Origin: Actinomycetota bacterium
GTDB taxonomy: Bacteria; Actinomycetota; Actinomycetes; Nanopelagicales; Nanopelagicaceae
NCBI GenBank assembly: GCA_009699205.1
Contig: WLOP01000007.1
Coordinates: forward strand, 1 to 64,000
Reading direction: 5' to 3'
DNA length: 64,000 nt
Part shown: piece after piece, positions 54,304-63,648 of the stretch
How the letters are laid out: the number at the start of each line of letters is the position of its first letter
Position numbering within the stretch: the stretch's first letter is position 1
Made by a program: the position numbers and the translations under genes
Notes under the pieces: model-generated
Seen by the model: only the letters and a program-made list of their open reading frames with translations
What the model was told of the DNA's origin: nothing
The model's database searches: none

Positions 54304-55592
54304 TAGGCGTAAGTCAGACCCAATCTATCTTGGAGCCTACGCAAGATGACAATCTGACTTGCTTCGTCAAGGTCAACATCGTCATATGAGATGAACTCTC
54401 CGACTTTGATTTCTCTCTTAATTACCGCGTTTTGCATCAAGCCGATTGGTACTAAGTTTTCACGCTTGGCATCTGTTGCAATGTCGGCGTAGCCACGAAT
54501 CGTGTAACCACCGATGCCATCTATGACATCGCCAGGGTTGAGATCTTTCTTCGCCATTGAAACCACTTCAGCCTGCAAGCTAGGTGAGTAGAGCGATGCC
54601 TCGCGGTCGAGAACTGCTCGCGCAATTGAGAGCGGTGCTTCGACAGACGCTAAGTGAAATGGACGATAGAGAGCAAAGTAGGGGCCAGTGCCCATGCCTA
54701 GATAATGCATCTCCTCTTTGATGTAAGGAGTGTCTGTGCGAATAATGACAAAAACTCCAGGTGCTACATCGCCCGTGCAGTAATCAACAACGCCTGCACG
54801 ATCTAATACTCCCCCATCTTTTTCTAGGGCAAATACATCCTGCAAAGTCTTAATCGTCGCCGGCGGTCCATACATTCCACGCTTTGAAAGTTGGAGACCA
54901 GTTGTATTGGCAAGAGCTGCCATTTCAATCATTGTCTTGGAACCGTCGGTAAAGGAACAGAGCATCTTCGGGTTCATCTTCTTTTCTGTTGCACGCTCTC
55001 TGACTGTATCTGGCGTGCTCAAGGGCTCAAAAGGATTGTTTTTGCCTTTGCCAGCAGCAATAATTTCAAACTTCAAATCGCGAGCGAAATCGACAAGTAC
55101 TTTCGCTTCAATAGGTTCGTCCCCGTGGCATACGGTGTAAATAGCGCCATTTTTCTCGGCTGTTGCATGTAACAGAGGCCCAATTGTCACATCCATTTCA
55201 ACGTTCAAAACTGCGACATCCTTCTTGGCTTGCAGGCAACTGTAAGCAACGCGCGCACCAACGTCGGGAAGCCCAGTGGCCTCAACGACAATATCGAATG
55301 GGAGCTCTGCAATGAAATCTATTGTGGTTGTTCCTGCTGGCTTTCCCGCGAGGAGGGCTTGTGTAAGTTCAGTTTTATCATCGGATATTACGTAATCTGT
55401 TGATCCAATATCTGCAAATAAACTCTTGATACGCGCAACATCAACATCAACCACTAGGGCTAATTGCATTCCATCCATGCGCTCTACTTGGCAACCAAAG
55501 CCATGTCCCATCTGCCCGGCACCAACAATGGCAACACGAATATCGTGGCCTCTTCGTTGAGCAAGGTCTAAGAGTTTGCCTGAATAAGCCAT
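54303..55592 (-). CDS. homoserine-dehydrogenase-like oxidoreductase, probable DXR-like reductoisomerase (DRL)
   Basis: The protein has 429 residues. An N-terminal NAD(P)-binding Rossmann domain (AIVGAGQMG, 22-29) is followed by a central domain with VEATGLPDVGA, CHGDEP and KGKNNPFEP. A C-terminal SAF-like domain is at about 370-429 (IKVGEFISYDDVDLD). This layout is that of the homoserine-dehydrogenase-like family to which DRL belongs. DRL is the alternative enzyme, first described in Brucella, that converts deoxyxylulose 5-phosphate to MEP in place of DXR. Direct coupling to ispD, the next pathway step, supports that role here. A different sugar-phosphate or amino-acid dehydrogenase cannot be excluded by sequence alone. 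Confidence 0.6.
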   Translation of the reverse strand: MAYSGKLLDLAQRRGHDIRVAIVGAGQMGHGFGCQVERMDGMQLALVVDVDVARIKSLFADIGSTDYVISDDKTELTQALLAGKPAGTTTIDFIAELPFDIVVEATGLPDVGARVAYSCLQAKKDVAVLNVEMDVTIGPLLHATAEKNGAIYTVCHGDEPIEAKVLVDFARDLKFEIIAAGKGKNNPFEPLSTPDTVRERATEKKMNPKMLCSFTDGSKTMIEMAALANTTGLQLSKRGMYGPPATIKTLQDVFALEKDGGVLDRAGVVDYCTGDVAPGVFVIIRTDTPYIKEEMHYLGMGTGPYFALYRPFHLASVEAPLSIARAVLDREASLYSPSLQAEVVSMAKKDLNPGDVIDGIGGYTIRGYADIATDAKRENLVPIGLMQNAVIKREIKVGEFISYDDVDLDEASQIVILRRLQDRLGLTYA

Positions 55593-55681
55593 GCCTGTTG
55601 CTCGATTCGCTCTAGTTGTATCCTTATATGAAATGAAATCCTACTCAAGGCTCTAAAACTGAGCAATACAGCCCTCATGAA

Positions 55682-58282
55682 CTAGATGATAAAGAGGGAC
55701 TTAGCCTTATCTACTGCGCTGTCTCGGCCATCTACTTCCAATTTTCGATAAATATGTCGCAAATGCGTTTTCATTGTATTTCCCGAAATATGCAAAGAAG
55801 CGCCTATGGCTCCTATGGACAGACCTGTTGCTAGATTTCTCAGAACTTCCAATTCTCTGCTTGTGAGCGCTTCAACTAACCCCGCTTTAAAATCTTTACT
55901 TGTCTGCAGTTCGCCCGTCGCCATGCGCGCGAGTGATTCCATAAACACTGTGGAATTTATTGTCGCTAATTTTATTATCAAATTTAGAACTCGTGGCCCT
56001 TGAACTAATAAAGTCCTACGTGCACCGTGCTCAGCAGCGATATCAATCGCTCTGCGTAAATGTTTCAAAGCTACCGATTCTGAATCAAGGTTTATAAATG
56101 TGTCATACAAGGCAAGGTAAAGATCTTGCCTTGGAGTACCTGACGCAAATCCCGAGTCTTGCGGTCGAGATTTCAGCGATTCATTCTGAAACTCCAAACT
56201 TACACGAATTTGCTCTGAAAAACGTGTCTTTGGAATGCGCCCTAACAATATTTGGCAACGCGCTTTATCGCCGACCCGATATCTTAATAACAGTTCGTCT
56301 TTATCTAAAATTGCATCGATATCAGGACAGAGAATCAGTCTCTCAGCAATCGTGCGGGAGGTCTTGAGAATTTCAAAAGCGTCTTTCACTCGGCCAAACG
56401 CAAGTTCAAGATCAGAGATCTTTCCTTGTACAAAGAAATACCAGCTCCACTGTTTCCATTTCTTTGCTAGTTCACTTAATTCTATAAGTTTGGCAAGTGA
56501 AGATTCTCGATTTAAGAATTCGCCTTCACAATGTGCCACTACATATAACGCATCAAAAGGTCCCACTACACCAACAAAACCTTGCTCTCGGGCAATTGCA
56601 ATCGCTTTGAGAGCCAAATCATGCGCCTCAAAATAACGTCCTTGCTCGAAAAGTACTAGTGACTGCATGCAAGCAAGGTGGTAAGTAGATTCGATATTCC
56701 CTACACTTACAGCTAATAGATTTGCCGCGGAATTCGCTTCAATTAAAGATTCGCAATCATTTACTATGAATGCTTTGCCTGCAAGTAATCGTAATAGTGG
56801 CAACTTATCTTCAACGATGAGCGCAATCGGTGTGGGCGTAACCTCTAAAGTCATTTTTACATCATTTTCAAGCTCTGCAAATCTACCTAAGGAGAAATTT
56901 TTGTATGCTCGTGACATTGATGTAACTTGGAGGACAAATTCTCGCATGTGAGTGGAATCAGCGGCTCTGATCATCTCGCTGATGAGCGTATCTACTTGGT
57001 CGAATTCTGTATTCGCTAGGTGCCCTGAAAGTTCGGCTGAGCTTTGGAAAATTTGTGCTTCTAGCGTTGGGCCGCCCAGATAGTGGCTCCATTTCAAAAG
57101 CTGGTCGCCAAGCCCTGTTGCTGCCATTTTTCGTGCGTTTTCAGTAAAGATACTGACAATCAAGTCCCTGTCACCTGATTGATGAGCTTGACCCATTGCT
57201 TGTGACGTTTTGCCAAATTTTACTAATATATATGCCGCTTTGCGATGTAGTTGTGATTTCTCCTCTATCCGAGTCGAAAGATCAACGAGTAAGATTTCAC
57301 GAATGAGAGGATTAATTCGATAACTTCTTGCTGGATTAGACGTTCTCGTTAAGAATAGCCCGCCTTTAGTAAGTCGCAAGAGGAACTGAAAAGAATCATT
57401 GGTTTCTAAAACTAAATCAGCAATCTCTGGATCTATCTCTTCAAAAATTGATAACTTGGTTAATTTTACCCGATCCTCAAGTTCAAGTGAGATTAAGGAT
57501 TCATTCGCCAAATACCTCAGTGGGTCTGATCGGTTTGTGAAGTTTTCAGTCAATTCACTTATTTGCGCACCACGTGACAAATTACGAACAAGCAGCGAGG
57601 CCGCGGCGGGCCATCCATGAGTTGTGGCCATAATTGCTTGCACATAATCCTCTTCTTTTGAAACGCCATTGAAACTGAGTAATGAAGAGACTTCAACATT
57701 GCTGAAGACTAAATCTTGTCCTGTGATGAGCGATAATTGGTTTGCGTTAGAATGTTGCGAAAAAGATGTCATTGGTGCGGTGCGCCGAACGATGACAACC
57801 TTGCAAGATGGTGGCATTGAATCGATAAAAAGTTGCCCAATTGTTTGCACATCACCGACAAGTAGATGTGCGTCATCGACAACACATATGAGTTTTGTTT
57901 TCAGCGAAAGTAGTTCGTTACTACCCCTACGAACAACTTCTTCCAGGGAAAGATCGGGAGACTCTTCATACCAAGGGGCATAGCCAGGAATCACATTTCT
58001 GACCGCCTGCACCATGTGATTGGCAATGTCTCCCACACTATCGTTTTGATTGGCTGTAAACCAGATAACAGTTGCATTAGATTTACTCGCCCACTCAACA
58101 ACCAAAGATGTCTTCCCGTATCCAGCCGGCGCGACAAGAAGGGCCACCCCAGATTCAATAGCCCCGAAGCGGTCAAATAAAGATTCTCGCGAGAGAAAAT
58201 CAGTGGGTGACATTGGAGGCAAGGTGCGCGAAAGGGTGACTCGATCGACCAAAGGTCGAGAAGTAATCGCTCGCGTAGTCAT
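55682..58282 (-). CDS. large ATP-binding LuxR (MalT/LAL-type) regulator
   Basis: This 866-residue signal-transducing transcription activator has an N-terminal STAND/AAA-like ATPase with Walker A APAGYGKT (51-58) and Walker B near LICVVDDAHLL. A long helical, TPR-like middle (about 370-780) probably senses an inducer. The LuxR helix-turn-helix is at the C-terminus (LTSRELEVLRNLATGLSIGAIG, HISGNTMKTHLRHIYRKL). The architecture is that of MalT, which binds a maltodextrin, but the middle region gives no ligand clue. The nearest downstream genes are DRL-ispD in the same direction, 90 bases away; control of distant genes is equally possible. Confidence 0.85.
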   Translation of the reverse strand: MTTRAITSRPLVDRVTLSRTLPPMSPTDFLSRESLFDRFGAIESGVALLVAPAGYGKTSLVVEWASKSNATVIWFTANQNDSVGDIANHMVQAVRNVIPGYAPWYEESPDLSLEEVVRRGSNELLSLKTKLICVVDDAHLLVGDVQTIGQLFIDSMPPSCKVVIVRRTAPMTSFSQHSNANQLSLITGQDLVFSNVEVSSLLSFNGVSKEEDYVQAIMATTHGWPAAASLLVRNLSRGAQISELTENFTNRSDPLRYLANESLISLELEDRVKLTKLSIFEEIDPEIADLVLETNDSFQFLLRLTKGGLFLTRTSNPARSYRINPLIREILLVDLSTRIEEKSQLHRKAAYILVKFGKTSQAMGQAHQSGDRDLIVSIFTENARKMAATGLGDQLLKWSHYLGGPTLEAQIFQSSAELSGHLANTEFDQVDTLISEMIRAADSTHMREFVLQVTSMSRAYKNFSLGRFAELENDVKMTLEVTPTPIALIVEDKLPLLRLLAGKAFIVNDCESLIEANSAANLLAVSVGNIESTYHLACMQSLVLFEQGRYFEAHDLALKAIAIAREQGFVGVVGPFDALYVVAHCEGEFLNRESSLAKLIELSELAKKWKQWSWYFFVQGKISDLELAFGRVKDAFEILKTSRTIAERLILCPDIDAILDKDELLLRYRVGDKARCQILLGRIPKTRFSEQIRVSLEFQNESLKSRPQDSGFASGTPRQDLYLALYDTFINLDSESVALKHLRRAIDIAAEHGARRTLLVQGPRVLNLIIKLATINSTVFMESLARMATGELQTSKDFKAGLVEALTSRELEVLRNLATGLSIGAIGASLHISGNTMKTHLRHIYRKLEVDGRDSAVDKAKSLFII

Positions 58283-58892
58283 GCCTAAGGGTGATACAAA
58301 ACCATGGCAGAATCCAGCCCCACCTCACCCTCCAGGGGTGAAATATAGGGGGGATTAGCTATTTGTCTCCCGCATGTGATCCAGAATCCAGGTTCGCCAA
58401 CAAGTGGGGCCACAGCGGCCGCACAGCCGAATGTAGACCGATGCATTGCAAACGCGATACGGGGTTCTCGTTCACTAAAAAGCGCGTTAACTGCTGAAAG
58501 CGTTGAATGAAGAATCATTCGACACCTACCCCTTGAAATAATTTCGCGGCGAAGATACCTGTTCCGCTAGCAGCGACCGCAGCTAATGCGATGGCGATGG
58601 CGAATATAAGAACAGCATCAAGAGTAATTTACGACGCTATCTAATCTAACCCATATTTCCAACTGTGATTAGTGGCAAATTACGAATCATCATGGGGATT
58701 GCCACATTGTGAGCGTTGCATCCATCATGATCATTGAAACCGCGAGTGCAATGAATCGCATTGCTTTCCAACGTTGTGGATTGAGTTATGGATTGAGGAT
58801 CTCAGAAGTACTCATTAAGCCTCCATAAGTCAGTGAGTCCATCGTACTAATGTGGCAAAGGGATGCACTGAATCTATGAGAAACTTCTCGTT
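58283..58892. other. gene-poor spacer with possible gene remnants
   Basis: No convincing gene is seen in these 610 bases. On the minus strand a 38-codon open stretch (58515-58628) reads as a hydrophobic helix (VLIFAIAIALAAVAASG), but an in-frame stop lies just before it and no ATG, GTG or TTG can start it. It overlaps by ATGA a 77-codon frame (58285-58518) of unremarkable composition. This could be a decayed small membrane-protein pair. The remainder holds the probable promoter of the ABC-F gene. Confidence 0.4.
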
Positions 58893-60491
58893 ATGATCGC
58901 CACACAGAGCCTTGAACTTCGCGCAGGAGCGAGACTTTTGGTCTCCAATGTGACCGTTCGTATCAACCACGGAGATCGCATTGGTTTTGTTGGGCGCAAT
59001 GGAGCGGGCAAAAGCACTCTAGCGAAAGTTTTAGCCGGCGAAACCATGCCAGCTGGAGGGCAAGTTTTACGAAGTGGCGCTATCGGTTACCTTCCACAAG
59101 ATCCCCGCACAGGTGATGAAGAAGGGACAGTTGTAGAACGCATTCTCTCTGTCCGTGGCCTAGATCAAATTGTTGATCGAATGCGCCAGGCCGAGGAAGC
59201 AATGTCAACTGCCCAAGGTGATGACCTTGAAGCTGTCATGAATCGTTACAGCAGAGCAGAGAGTGAATTCAGCGCTGCTGGTGGATATAGCGCAACATCT
59301 GAAGCAGAAGCCATTGCAACAAGTTTAGGCTTGCCCGAGCGACTCTTCGATGAACCTCTCGCCTCCTTAAGTGGTGGGCAACGTCGCCGAGTCGAGTTGG
59401 CTCGTATTCTTTTTAGCGGCGCTCAAACACTCCTGCTCGATGAACCTACAAACCACCTTGATGCAGATTCAGTTACGTGGCTCCGCGATTACCTTTCAAA
59501 ATATCCAGGCGGCTTAGTAGTCATTAGCCACGATGTTAATTTGATTGAAACCGTGGTTAATAAAGTTTTTTATCTCGATGCAAATCGCAACGTCATTGAT
59601 GTCTACAACATGGGCTGGAAGAAATACCTACAGCAACGTGAGCAAGATGAGCATCGCCGAAAGATTGACCGTGCGAATGCAGAAAAGAAAGCTGCCATCC
59701 TGGAAAAGCAGGCAGAGAAGTTGCGCGCAAAGGCAACGAAGGCAAAAGCTGCTCAAGGAATGTTTCGCCGCGCCGAGAAATTGCTCTCTGGCCTAGAAGA
59801 AGTGCGCAAGAGTGACAAGGTTGCTAAGTTGCGTTTTCCTACGCCATCGCCTTGCGGTAAAACTCCGCTCACTGCGACTGGGTTGAGTAAGTCCTATGGC
59901 TCACTTGAAGTATTTACAGATGTAGATCTTGCGATTGATAAAGGTTCTCGAGTTGTCATTCTTGGACTCAACGGTGCAGGCAAGACAACGCTTCTGCGGA
60001 TGCTTGCCGGAGAACTCGAACCAGATACTGGTGAAGTAGTCGCTGGTCACGGATTAAAAATTGGTTACTACGCCCAGGAACATGAATCTCTTGATTACGA
60101 ACGAAGCGTTCTTGAAAATATGCAAAGCTCATCCCCTGATATTCGCGAACCCGAAGCGCGAAATGTGCTCGGCTCATTTCTCTTTTCAGGGGACGATGTC
60201 CATAAGCCAGTCAAGGTTCTTAGCGGTGGAGAGCGCACTCGTTTAGCCCTGGCTACCCTTGTTGTCAGTGCGGCTAATGTTCTCCTCCTCGATGAGCCAA
60301 CAAACAACTTAGATCCTGCATCCCGCGATGAAATTCTTGGAGCACTCGGTGAATATCAAGGTTCGGTAATCCTGGTTTCACACGATGAAGGCGCCGTTCA
60401 AGCACTTAAACCTGACCGCGTGCTGTTGCTTCCAGATGGCGATGAAGATCTTTGGAATGAAAGTTATCTAGACCTTATCGAAATTGAGTAG
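58893..60491 (+). CDS. ABC-F family ATPase
   Basis: This 532-residue cytoplasmic protein has two ABC domains and no membrane part. ABC-F proteins act on the ribosome, in translation or antibiotic protection. The first domain has GRNGAGKST and LSGGQRRRVELA with LLLDEPTNHLD; the second has GLNGAGKTT, LSGGERTRLALA and LLLDEPTNNLD. The highly charged linker between them (about 235-300, rich in Lys, Arg, Glu and Ala) corresponds to the P-site tRNA interaction motif region. The length and short linker resemble actinobacterial Ettan-type housekeeping members rather than clear resistance determinants. Its stop is directly followed by the convergent MFS gene. Confidence 0.88.
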   Translation: MIATQSLELRAGARLLVSNVTVRINHGDRIGFVGRNGAGKSTLAKVLAGETMPAGGQVLRSGAIGYLPQDPRTGDEEGTVVERILSVRGLDQIVDRMRQAEEAMSTAQGDDLEAVMNRYSRAESEFSAAGGYSATSEAEAIATSLGLPERLFDEPLASLSGGQRRRVELARILFSGAQTLLLDEPTNHLDADSVTWLRDYLSKYPGGLVVISHDVNLIETVVNKVFYLDANRNVIDVYNMGWKKYLQQREQDEHRRKIDRANAEKKAAILEKQAEKLRAKATKAKAAQGMFRRAEKLLSGLEEVRKSDKVAKLRFPTPSPCGKTPLTATGLSKSYGSLEVFTDVDLAIDKGSRVVILGLNGAGKTTLLRMLAGELEPDTGEVVAGHGLKIGYYAQEHESLDYERSVLENMQSSSPDIREPEARNVLGSFLFSGDDVHKPVKVLSGGERTRLALATLVVSAANVLLLDEPTNNLDPASRDEILGALGEYQGSVILVSHDEGAVQALKPDRVLLLPDGDEDLWNESYLDLIEIE

Positions 60492-61724
60492 TTAGGCGCT
60501 CTGAGTCGCTGGCCGCACTGGTAATTTCAATCGAAGAGCGAAGAAGCAGACAGCAAGTAAACCAACAAATAAGAGCGCGACCCACAGTACCCAAAGCCCA
60601 GCCCCGAGAAGCGAACCAGCACAAGCTGGCCCCAAAATCATTCCCACTTGCCACGCATTTGTCGATGCCGAGTTATAGCGTCCTCGCAAATGGTCTGGCG
60701 CTAACTCATTTACAAGTGCCGGCAAAACTGGCGACCAAATCATCTCTCCAATTGCAAAAACAAATTGACAAAGTAACATTGCAAGAACTGCGTAACTCTT
60801 AGCAAATCCTCCGATAGCCAGGAAAACCCACGCCGATGCCCAGAACAGTGTCGCTGCCGCAAGCGCTTTGGCACGAGAAAGTTTCTGTAACCGCTTTGTG
60901 ACAGCTAACTGAAAGATTGCAATCATTCCCGTATTGATTCCATAACCCCACGCCAATTGAGACGGTCGCACGCCAGCAACACCTGTCGCAAAAGAGGCGT
61001 AACCCACTTCCAGTTGGCTATAGCTCAGGAATATTGCAAAGAGCGCCACAAGCCAGACTTTTCTAAAAACTTTATCTTGAATGACGTCGCTCCACCCTCC
61101 ATCAAGTTTCGCATTTGCTTCTCGCCGTTCCTTGCTACGTCCACCCACTTTGCCAAGGGTCAAGATAACTGCAAGGTAAACGAGGTAGGAAATTCCATCG
61201 CCGATAAAGAGAACTTGAAAGGTGAGGGGTTTATCTAATGACACTACGAGAGATGAAACCATTCCGCCTATGCCAAGCCCTAAGTTCATGATCGCAAATT
61301 GCGATCCGAAAATACGTTCTCGCAGATGAACGGGGGTGAGTTCCGCGTTGAGTGCACTTTGGCTTGGCCACATGGCAGATTGCCCGATTGCGCATATGGT
61401 CATCACCATGAATGCTTGTGGGGCATTCGTGACAAAGGCCAACCCCGCGTAACCCAACGCGGAGATGACAAGGGAAAAAATCAGAACAATTTTTGGTCCC
61501 CATTTATCAGTGAGCGTTCCAACAGCTGGAGCTGCAATAAGAGATATGAGTGCGCCGTAGCTAAAAACTAATCCAGCAACTGAAATTGGCATATGGCGGA
61601 TCGAGTGAAGATAAACAAAGGAGAAGGGCAAAACCATGCCATTTCCCAGAGCGCTTAGCGAGATACCAAACAATATTCGCCTCACTGCTGGAGGTAGCTT
61701 TTGGTTACTCAATTGCGCTTGCAA
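60492..61724 (-). CDS. MFS transporter
   Basis: This 410-residue membrane protein has about 12 helices. The helix 2-3 loop motif appears as GTLTDKWGPKIVL, the usual MFS signature. SALNAELTPVHLRERIFGSQFAIMNLGLGIGG and the matching ELAPDHLRGRYNSASTNAWQVG in the second half show the internal duplication. It looks like a drug-efflux or exporter-type protein; the substrate is unknown. Its start overlaps the end of the ABC exporter gene by 20 bases, so it is probably expressed with the two ABC genes upstream. Confidence 0.82.
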   Translation of the reverse strand: MQAQLSNQKLPPAVRRILFGISLSALGNGMVLPFSFVYLHSIRHMPISVAGLVFSYGALISLIAAPAVGTLTDKWGPKIVLIFSLVISALGYAGLAFVTNAPQAFMVMTICAIGQSAMWPSQSALNAELTPVHLRERIFGSQFAIMNLGLGIGGMVSSLVVSLDKPLTFQVLFIGDGISYLVYLAVILTLGKVGGRSKERREANAKLDGGWSDVIQDKVFRKVWLVALFAIFLSYSQLEVGYASFATGVAGVRPSQLAWGYGINTGMIAIFQLAVTKRLQKLSRAKALAAATLFWASAWVFLAIGGFAKSYAVLAMLLCQFVFAIGEMIWSPVLPALVNELAPDHLRGRYNSASTNAWQVGMILGPACAGSLLGAGLWVLWVALLFVGLLAVCFFALRLKLPVRPATQSA

Positions 61725-63648
61725 ACTGACTTGCGTAAAGATCGTAATAGAAACCTTTGCGAGCCATTAATTCATCATGGCGACCTTGCTCGAGTAAGCG
61801 CCCCTTATCCATAACTAAAATCGTATCAGCGTCACGAATAGTTGAAAGACGATGGGCAATGACAAAACTCGTGCGTCCTTTTCGAAGTCTAGTCATAGCT
61901 TGTTGGACAAGTACTTCAGTTCGCGTATCGACCGAACTTGTAGCCTCGTCCAAGATAAGAATTGCAGGATCTGCCATAAACGCTCGAGCAATTGTGATTA
62001 ATTGACGTTCGCCATTAGAGACGGTGGAATTGTCATCTGTAAGTTGTGAGTCATAGCCATGAGGTAATGAACGCAAGAAGTGGTCGATATTTGCAGCCTT
62101 GGCTGCTTCAATTACTAATTCATCCGTCGGTTCATCACTACCGAAGGCGATATTTTCGCGCATAGTCCCGGTAAAGAGCCAGGTATCTTGCAGAACCATT
62201 CCGAATTGTCGGCGCAGGTCATCACGAGTGAGATCCCGAATATCGATTCCATCCAAAGTGATCGACCCTGAACCTATTTCGTAGAAGCGCATAATCAGAT
62301 TAACAAGAGTTGTTTTCCCTGCGCCTGTCGGACCCACAATCGCTACAGTTTCGCCAGATTTAACGGTGAGCGAGAAATCTTCGATTAATGGTTGATCAGG
62401 TGAATAGTTAAACGAAACGTTTTTGAAGGAAATCTCGCCTTGGGCACGATCTATATAAGCGGCATCGATTGGATCTGCGATCTCTTCTTGGGCATCTAAC
62501 ATCTCAAATAATCGTTCTGCTGAAGCAACACCTGACTGGACGGTATTCATTAAACCCGCAATTTGAGCCAGCGGCATTCCAAATTGGCGTGAATACTGAA
62601 TAAATGCTTGCACATCGCCCAATGACATGCCACCGGTTGCTACTCGATATCCACCAAGTACTGCGATTCCTACATAAATCAAATTCGAAATCAGAGCGGT
62701 CGTTGGTTGGATAATGCCTGACATGAACTGAGCCTTAAAACTTGATTGATTGAGCTTTTCATTAAGGTGAGAAAAATCAGCAATTGCTTGTTCGCGCCGC
62801 CCAAATACTTTGACCAAGGCATGGCCAGTATGCATCTCTTCAACATGGCCGTTTAGTTTTCCAGTCCAATCCCACTGCGCAATAAATTGTTTCTGAGACT
62901 TCTTGGCAATCTTGATGGAGAAAAACATACTGAGAGGAATTGCGATAATGGATACCAGTGCGAGTTCTGGACTGATCCAAACCATCATTGCTAGTACAGA
63001 AATAATGGTCAATAAAGAGTTCAGAATCTGCGAAAGCCCCTGCTGTAGCGAGTTAGAAATATTATCGATGTCATTGGTAACGCGGCTAAGAAGGTCCCCA
63101 CGAGATTGGGTATCAAAATAACTTAGTGGCAGGCGACCAATCTTCTCTTCAGCCAGGCGCCTCAATCGCAAGACTGATCGTTGTGTCACGCCCGCCATTA
63201 AGTAGCCTTGTAGCCACATGAATAGCGACGAGAACGCGTAGAGAGCGATAGCCAAGAGAAGAATCTTTGAAACCGATGCAAAGTCGATTCCTTGTCCAGG
63301 GATGACTGAACTTTTTTCAAGCATATCGGCCAATCGGTTTTCACCTTTTGCCCGTAAACCAGCAACTGCATCTACTTTTGAAATACCTGCAGGCATTCTG
63401 CGGCCAAGAAATCCATAGAAGACATAGTTAGTTGCACGTCCTAGAATTTTTGGTCCGAAAGATCCAATTACCACGCTGGTGGTGATTAAGGAAAGAACGA
63501 GTGCCAGAGTTTTTCTCTCTGGACCTAACTCGCTAAGAAGGCGACGAAGTGAGCCTTTAAAATCTTTAGACTTTGATGGAGGAGCGCCAAACATCCCCAT
63601 CATCGGACCTCGTGGTCCAGCTCCAGCGGCAGGACGGTGTGAACTCAT
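61705..63648 (-). CDS. ABC exporter half-transporter (permease-ATPase), second subunit
   Basis: The protein has about 647 residues. The start ATG at 63648 has GGAGGA upstream and overlaps the stop of the preceding ABC gene (ATGA). A Gly/Pro/Met-rich N-terminus precedes six membrane helices (about 45-350) with the coupling-helix region DTQSRGDLLSRVTNDIDN. The ATPase has GPTGAGKTT, VSNGERQLITIARAF (an unusual SNGERQ in place of the canonical SGGQ signature) and ILILDEATSSVD. The altered signature and the tandem partner point to a heterodimeric exporter with one degenerate site. Substrate may be a lipid, peptide or drug. Confidence 0.85.
   Translation of the reverse strand: MSSHRPAAGAGPRGPMMGMFGAPPSKSKDFKGSLRRLLSELGPERKTLALVLSLITTSVVIGSFGPKILGRATNYVFYGFLGRRMPAGISKVDAVAGLRAKGENRLADMLEKSSVIPGQGIDFASVSKILLLAIALYAFSSLFMWLQGYLMAGVTQRSVLRLRRLAEEKIGRLPLSYFDTQSRGDLLSRVTNDIDNISNSLQQGLSQILNSLLTIISVLAMMVWISPELALVSIIAIPLSMFFSIKIAKKSQKQFIAQWDWTGKLNGHVEEMHTGHALVKVFGRREQAIADFSHLNEKLNQSSFKAQFMSGIIQPTTALISNLIYVGIAVLGGYRVATGGMSLGDVQAFIQYSRQFGMPLAQIAGLMNTVQSGVASAERLFEMLDAQEEIADPIDAAYIDRAQGEISFKNVSFNYSPDQPLIEDFSLTVKSGETVAIVGPTGAGKTTLVNLIMRFYEIGSGSITLDGIDIRDLTRDDLRRQFGMVLQDTWLFTGTMRENIAFGSDEPTDELVIEAAKAANIDHFLRSLPHGYDSQLTDDNSTVSNGERQLITIARAFMADPAILILDEATSSVDTRTEVLVQQAMTRLRKGRTSFVIAHRLSTIRDADTILVMDKGRLLEQGRHDELMARKGFYYDLYASQFASAIE

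Noticed and set aside
58285-58518. 77-codon minus-strand gene after the ABC-F spacer
   Set aside because: No recognisable domain and composition not gene-like; it overlaps a hydrophobic fragment that itself has no start codon. Kept only as a possible remnant.
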